Of a DNA stretch of 55,915 nt, positions 54,501 to 55,915 are shown one piece after another. How positions within the stretch are numbered: the stretch's first letter is position 1; the number at the start of each line of letters is the position of its first letter. A program made the translations under genes and the position numbers. This DNA is from Saprospiraceae bacterium (GTDB taxonomy: Bacteria > Bacteroidota > Bacteroidia > Chitinophagales > Saprospiraceae), in NCBI GenBank assembly GCA_028284395.1, contig JANQRV010000207.1, positions 1 to 55,915 on the forward strand. Direction: 5' to 3'. Below the pieces are notes generated by a model. The model was given only the letters and a program-made list of their open reading frames with translations, searched no databases and was not told the origin of the DNA.

Positions 54501-55915
54501 CTGTCTTCCCAAACGAAGTTTCCGATCTTCGCCAATTCGAATTTGTGATCTTCCACCTCGCCATCCGGGGCATAGCCCCCCGGTGCCAGGCCGGGAGTTG
54601 TACTAATCCTAAACCGGGCATACGCCAATCCTCCATCGTAGTAAACCGCTTCATCCGGAACAATAAAGCATATTTCGACCGGCTGCCCATTTTCGGGATC
54701 GCTGTGGGTATATGGACGATTGGTAATGATCTGTTCATTTGGCTCGATCGCACCATTGCCACTGTAATCGATCCAACCTTGTAAGTAAGCTGTGGTATTG
54801 GCGGGTAGGGCAGGCATGGTTACCGTGACTTCAATACAGGCTTCGTAGCCAGGTACCAAGGGAGTTAACAATCTAATACCGTCTTCATCATCGTTTCCGT
54901 CCAGGTCATCTCCGTCTGCCATGAGGGCTGGTTGTCCATCGATATCCGCATCCAGTTCGGTTCCAAGGTGGAGATAGGGGAGCAGTTGCCAAAGTTGCTC
55001 CGGGGGAATAATGTGCAAAGGACCGCCATTGTCTTCCAGTGTGGCAAACCCAAATCCAACTCCTTCTGGTAAATCTCCATAATCCGGATCCGTCAGGCCG
55101 AAGTCGAAACTTTGATCTACGGACAGATCCGGGAAGCCGAATACATCACTGGCAGTAGGGCCGCCGAGGGGATCCTGGTCTCCATTGCCATCTTCATGTT
55201 CCGGGTGCCCAGGCAAATTCTGAATCGTGAACATTCTACCGAAAACTCCGGGGATGACCGCTCCCTGACTGTCCAGTATATCTACACCATCGCTATCGTG
55301 ATTGTCATCAGTAGTGACGACATCCGGATCGCTGGGTTTGAGCCCCGAATCCGCTCCGTAGTCGATCGAAACTTGATACTTGCCGTCGATCAAACCACAG
55401 AAGTAGTAAACGCCATTGATATCCGCTCCGCCGGGAAACACATGATTTTGAGTGATAGTAGTATAAATTCGATCGTCAGAGGTGTGGAGAGTACCGTCTG
55501 CTCCGGCAAACAGTAGCTGGACGGGTAAGTTGTTTAACCCATAATTCACTTCTTCAGGATCCTGAATCCCGTCAATATCCTGATCGAACCAAACCCAATT
55601 CCCAACTTTGCCCAGTTCCTTCCGGTAATCTTCAACTTCTCCACCAATGATCAGGCCATCGGAATCCATATCCGCTTCACAGCCGAGTCGGAACCTGGCG
55701 TAAACATATCCACCTTGAAGGGTTGCATCGGCCGGCACATCGAAACAAATTTCAACTACCTGTGCAACACCGGTTAGGATGGCGTTCTCACCGTTGGGAT
55801 TGGTTACTCCATTTATACTGTTGAAAGACAGTTTATCGCCCGGTTCAGCAAAGCTATTGTCATTGTCGAAATCAATCCAACCATTGAGATATCCATCACC
55901 CGAAGTCACAGTATA
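48578..55915 (-). CDS. Giant T9SS-exported surface protein, N-terminal end outside the window
   Basis: At least 2445 residues; the frame is open to the right edge, so the start is missing. In order there are: a GEVED domain; SdrD_B (GNWVWFDQDIDGIQD); a second GEVED; a second SdrD_B (GNFVWEDRDLDGIQD); DUF11-like beta-sandwiches; a long run of HYR/Ig-like segments (about 53500-50200); a carboxypeptidase-regulatory-like domain near 49700; a split dockerin-type pair (ADVNNSRKITTLD, KIGDVNGDALPN); a cohesin-like beta-domain; and the T9SS sorting domain (LYQNIPNPFSEFT, HDLSGRVII, final KKMTVIR). The architecture is typical of Saprospiria surface adhesins. No catalytic motif is seen. Confidence 0.9.
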   Translation of the reverse strand, partial: YTVTSGDGYLNGWIDFDNDNSFAEPGDKLSFNSINGVTNPNGENAILTGVAQVVEICFDVPADATLQGGYVYARFRLGCEADMDSDGLIIGGEVEDYRKELGKVGNWVWFDQDIDGIQDPEEVNYGLNNLPVQLLFAGADGTLHTSDDRIYTTITQNHVFPGGADINGVYYFCGLIDGKYQVSIDYGADSGLKPSDPDVVTTDDNHDSDGVDILDSQGAVIPGVFGRMFTIQNLPGHPEHEDGNGDQDPLGGPTASDVFGFPDLSVDQSFDFGLTDPDYGDLPEGVGFGFATLEDNGGPLHIIPPEQLWQLLPYLHLGTELDADIDGQPALMADGDDLDGNDDEDGIRLLTPLVPGYEACIEVTVTMPALPANTTAYLQGWIDYSGNGAIEPNEQIITNRPYTHSDPENGQPVEICFIVPDEAVYYDGGLAYARFRISTTPGLAPGGYAPDGEVEDHKFELAKIGNFVWEDRDLDGIQDAEEPGFNNIELELTFAGDDDSFGTGDDKTYRTTTNTMNGKDGQYSFCGLIPGNYLVNILNAPDHFISAIPDCSADDLDSDGHPTISFTLSDNLDLPVVEKGTGDNDDASSFHDEQKDETFDFGFIPEAEIKSSLTIKGVDYPESDLCGQFNVIYEGCIKNTGELPLEDLHAFLDLADPQYLGNTFVELVGNPEIISTDAQVQPTLNSDYDGTNDLLIGDGLLYPGQQFCFRFTIEVHPEAANAPSAPMAQVSVNGKGVNYEGKPIPDYANGGEQLEVTDLSDSGMDPMSTNPSAPGDTGSEDDPTPLTDCWKQSQQISVNNVINLTINTACEVFISPDLVIENYLKTCGDDLPLGGYYRVQLASADGEGLLPNPFDASNFSGRQILFVVESVARHCVPFWGKINLADKTGPTGCIRKVVALHKQAVNYAEDADYFLQQQTPADIDGEYYVFDPVTNEASVCGDQILDNSLLTDPNTNLLICTDLDSILNVDQSWTDPEYVYYTGIPSLDDNCLGGSIQITKVYDELTDFECGYGAPLENIPGHLVTKRILRTFTFEDPSGNSSETTQEICFFKPIISLPNCKEYIDVCTNDNLDPTQSAIELAPKTIRSAPYYVNGACQKMSLTEHFCNTTVTFQDQILDGPENCGFKVIRTWTILDWCWNELIYNGPYGQIELFNNDHDECPDPIYSDFSNKTLRYEQHLIIGDQVTPIVLCPEAIEDEPLIFSTGPFDCTGAFEIPAPILDNRECQYTWTAEVYSEVPVLWHGVPTGDFEIVQLTSAVVTVDDNGTTGLTDRVTITNVPVGRHFLNYVVTDQCGNIGTSAEPYCEFYVIDKTPPVAVVDANLTVSVTGNSEINGIARIYASDVDEGSSDNCSEVLVQVRRFVSEEALEEFRARSNLHLEQTLVTIEKEGTTAFGQEGYWTSWADYVDFICSDLAAGTGKVLVEMGVWDNGNKSITNDGKPIYQDLAAPFIDADFEIEDNFHTAWLEVLVEDKLPPNCMAPHDIFISCEKMPAMSNLPQDENSWRTLSEADQQALRVWFTELERDHGTFAIAEDNCEVNIEMVDVLFNLHCNTGYIERQFQATDAFGLSSPICSQRIHLRRHDNYCIKFPQDVAADCVDDPSIPGVELFEYSCDLLAVSVHDERFDVAASDGSCYKILRSYRVLNWCQFDEDIDPSTPLFDRFENEFEMEPMVIGRDEDGNGYPGDEDVYVKFLGWETDTDFKNEIRSYYDAWGLRDYVVAEEGTEGVTWIDNNCDPNDYQHYDPSNGYYRSAHYTRGFYQYTQVIKVTDNNLPIITRSGKDRFPSYVNPDEEDLLDIYGNGMPVVCNGAISIDLEVSELCSSEAIGLYAIELLPDAALTIGPRLLVSRDDIRPEGQAFNIQITQSTLPESHNTIFNIKGNFPIGSHSLEVYVEDACKNVAAISVPFQVFDAVNPAPICRATLSVNLVADGTGGAAQTVWASDFVASQQLDCSTSMDFTIHTKAEVDALEASGETLKPNLTENATLTVSCSDPQIIPVYVYAWDETGNASRCEGQIIIPNQYAICQSETVVMGSIAGMIMTEEEEMVSGVSIELSGQMTRNMVTTVSGGFSFTEIPMGYDLTVTPMKDTDPSNGVSTYDLIIISKHILGVELLDSPYKMIAADVNNSRKITTLDMIQIRKLILSIDRTFKQNTSWRFVQRNHQFADVQDPWAEDFPEILNINNLDTDLLENDFVGIKIGDVNGDALPNEESIEGRSLEGIFKLQVKDEFLKAGEVYDIDFNTTELNAIEGYQFTLRHAGEIEIKDLQFGLAEEQHFGFNNLPSRAITTSWNKTVAANHTGGGSQHLFTVQVLAKQDIWTHDAFQVDSRYTRAEAYPANLAKSGLMDVQIAFERPPSKLGEFELYQNIPNPFSEFTKIGFQLPKGGAVRLRVHDLSGRVIIMRKGLFAAGYHEIVLMGEELPATSLLYYTIEAEEFKATKKMTVIR

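Noticed and set aside
1..55915. tRNA, rRNA, CRISPR arrays, insertion sequences, phage or defence genes
   Set aside because: Looked for typical cloverleaf ends, repeat-spacer patterns, transposase motifs and nuclease or helicase defence pairs; none was convincing.

Overview
The window looks like a chromosomal segment of a Bacteroidota bacterium, most likely from the Saprospiria (Saprospiraceae/Lewinellaceae type). The support is: two proteins with C-terminal type IX secretion (T9SS) sorting domains; a giant GEVED/SdrD_B/dockerin protein; the ParA-ParB-DUF5683 gene order; several secreted proteins ending in aromatic beta-barrel signatures; and TAnnTTTG-type -7 promoter boxes with weak Shine-Dalgarno sites. 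Base composition is moderate throughout. I see no rRNA, tRNA, CRISPR array, insertion sequence or phage gene. The segment is gene dense, with 39 protein genes I would defend (the last one runs off the right edge) and one broken gene.

Layout. 1-201: a stretch of four hairpins, then an RluA-type pseudouridine synthase (202-930). 927-5492 (minus): a secreted mosaic enzyme (PQQ-type sugar dehydrogenase, two haem c sites, ricin-type lectin, discoidin and lectin-like repeats). 5954-9369: an apparent three-gene operon of a 2-oxoglutarate/Fe(II) oxygenase, a GT39/ArnT-like membrane glycosyltransferase and an alpha/beta hydrolase. 9349-13280 (minus): aminopeptidase P, a bifunctional nuclease, a Tat-exported class V aminotransferase and a small membrane protein. 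13625-18584: an IscA-type protein, a T9SS cargo protein, RuvB and two tandem secreted paralogues. 18627-23332 (minus): a K+ channel with RCK domain, a helix-hairpin-helix outer-membrane barrel protein and a large helical protein.

23537-28004 is a nitrogen-assimilation module: PII signal protein, ammonium transporter, outer-membrane porin and type II glutamine synthetase, closed by a clear terminator. Between transporter and porin lies a 424-base non-coding leader with at least five strong hairpins, two of them mutually exclusive. It is the best candidate here for an undescribed RNA regulator. It is followed by a broken ThuA-like gene, a metallophosphoesterase, an orphan TPR histidine kinase (minus) and a GH92-family lipoprotein (32271-35312). 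The GH92 motifs that normally carry the catalytic acid and a second active-site glutamate are changed.

35678-43929 holds small envelope and housekeeping genes: a thioredoxin fold without cysteines, lipoproteins, RdgB, a beta/gamma-crystallin-like protein, IlvE and the DUF5683-ParB-ParA set. 43996-48482 holds a UPF0173 hydrolase with an altered metal motif, SppA, RimM and phosphatidylserine decarboxylase. The right end is filled by the 3' part (at least 2445 codons) of a giant T9SS surface protein. All functional calls come from reading motifs by eye; no database search was possible.
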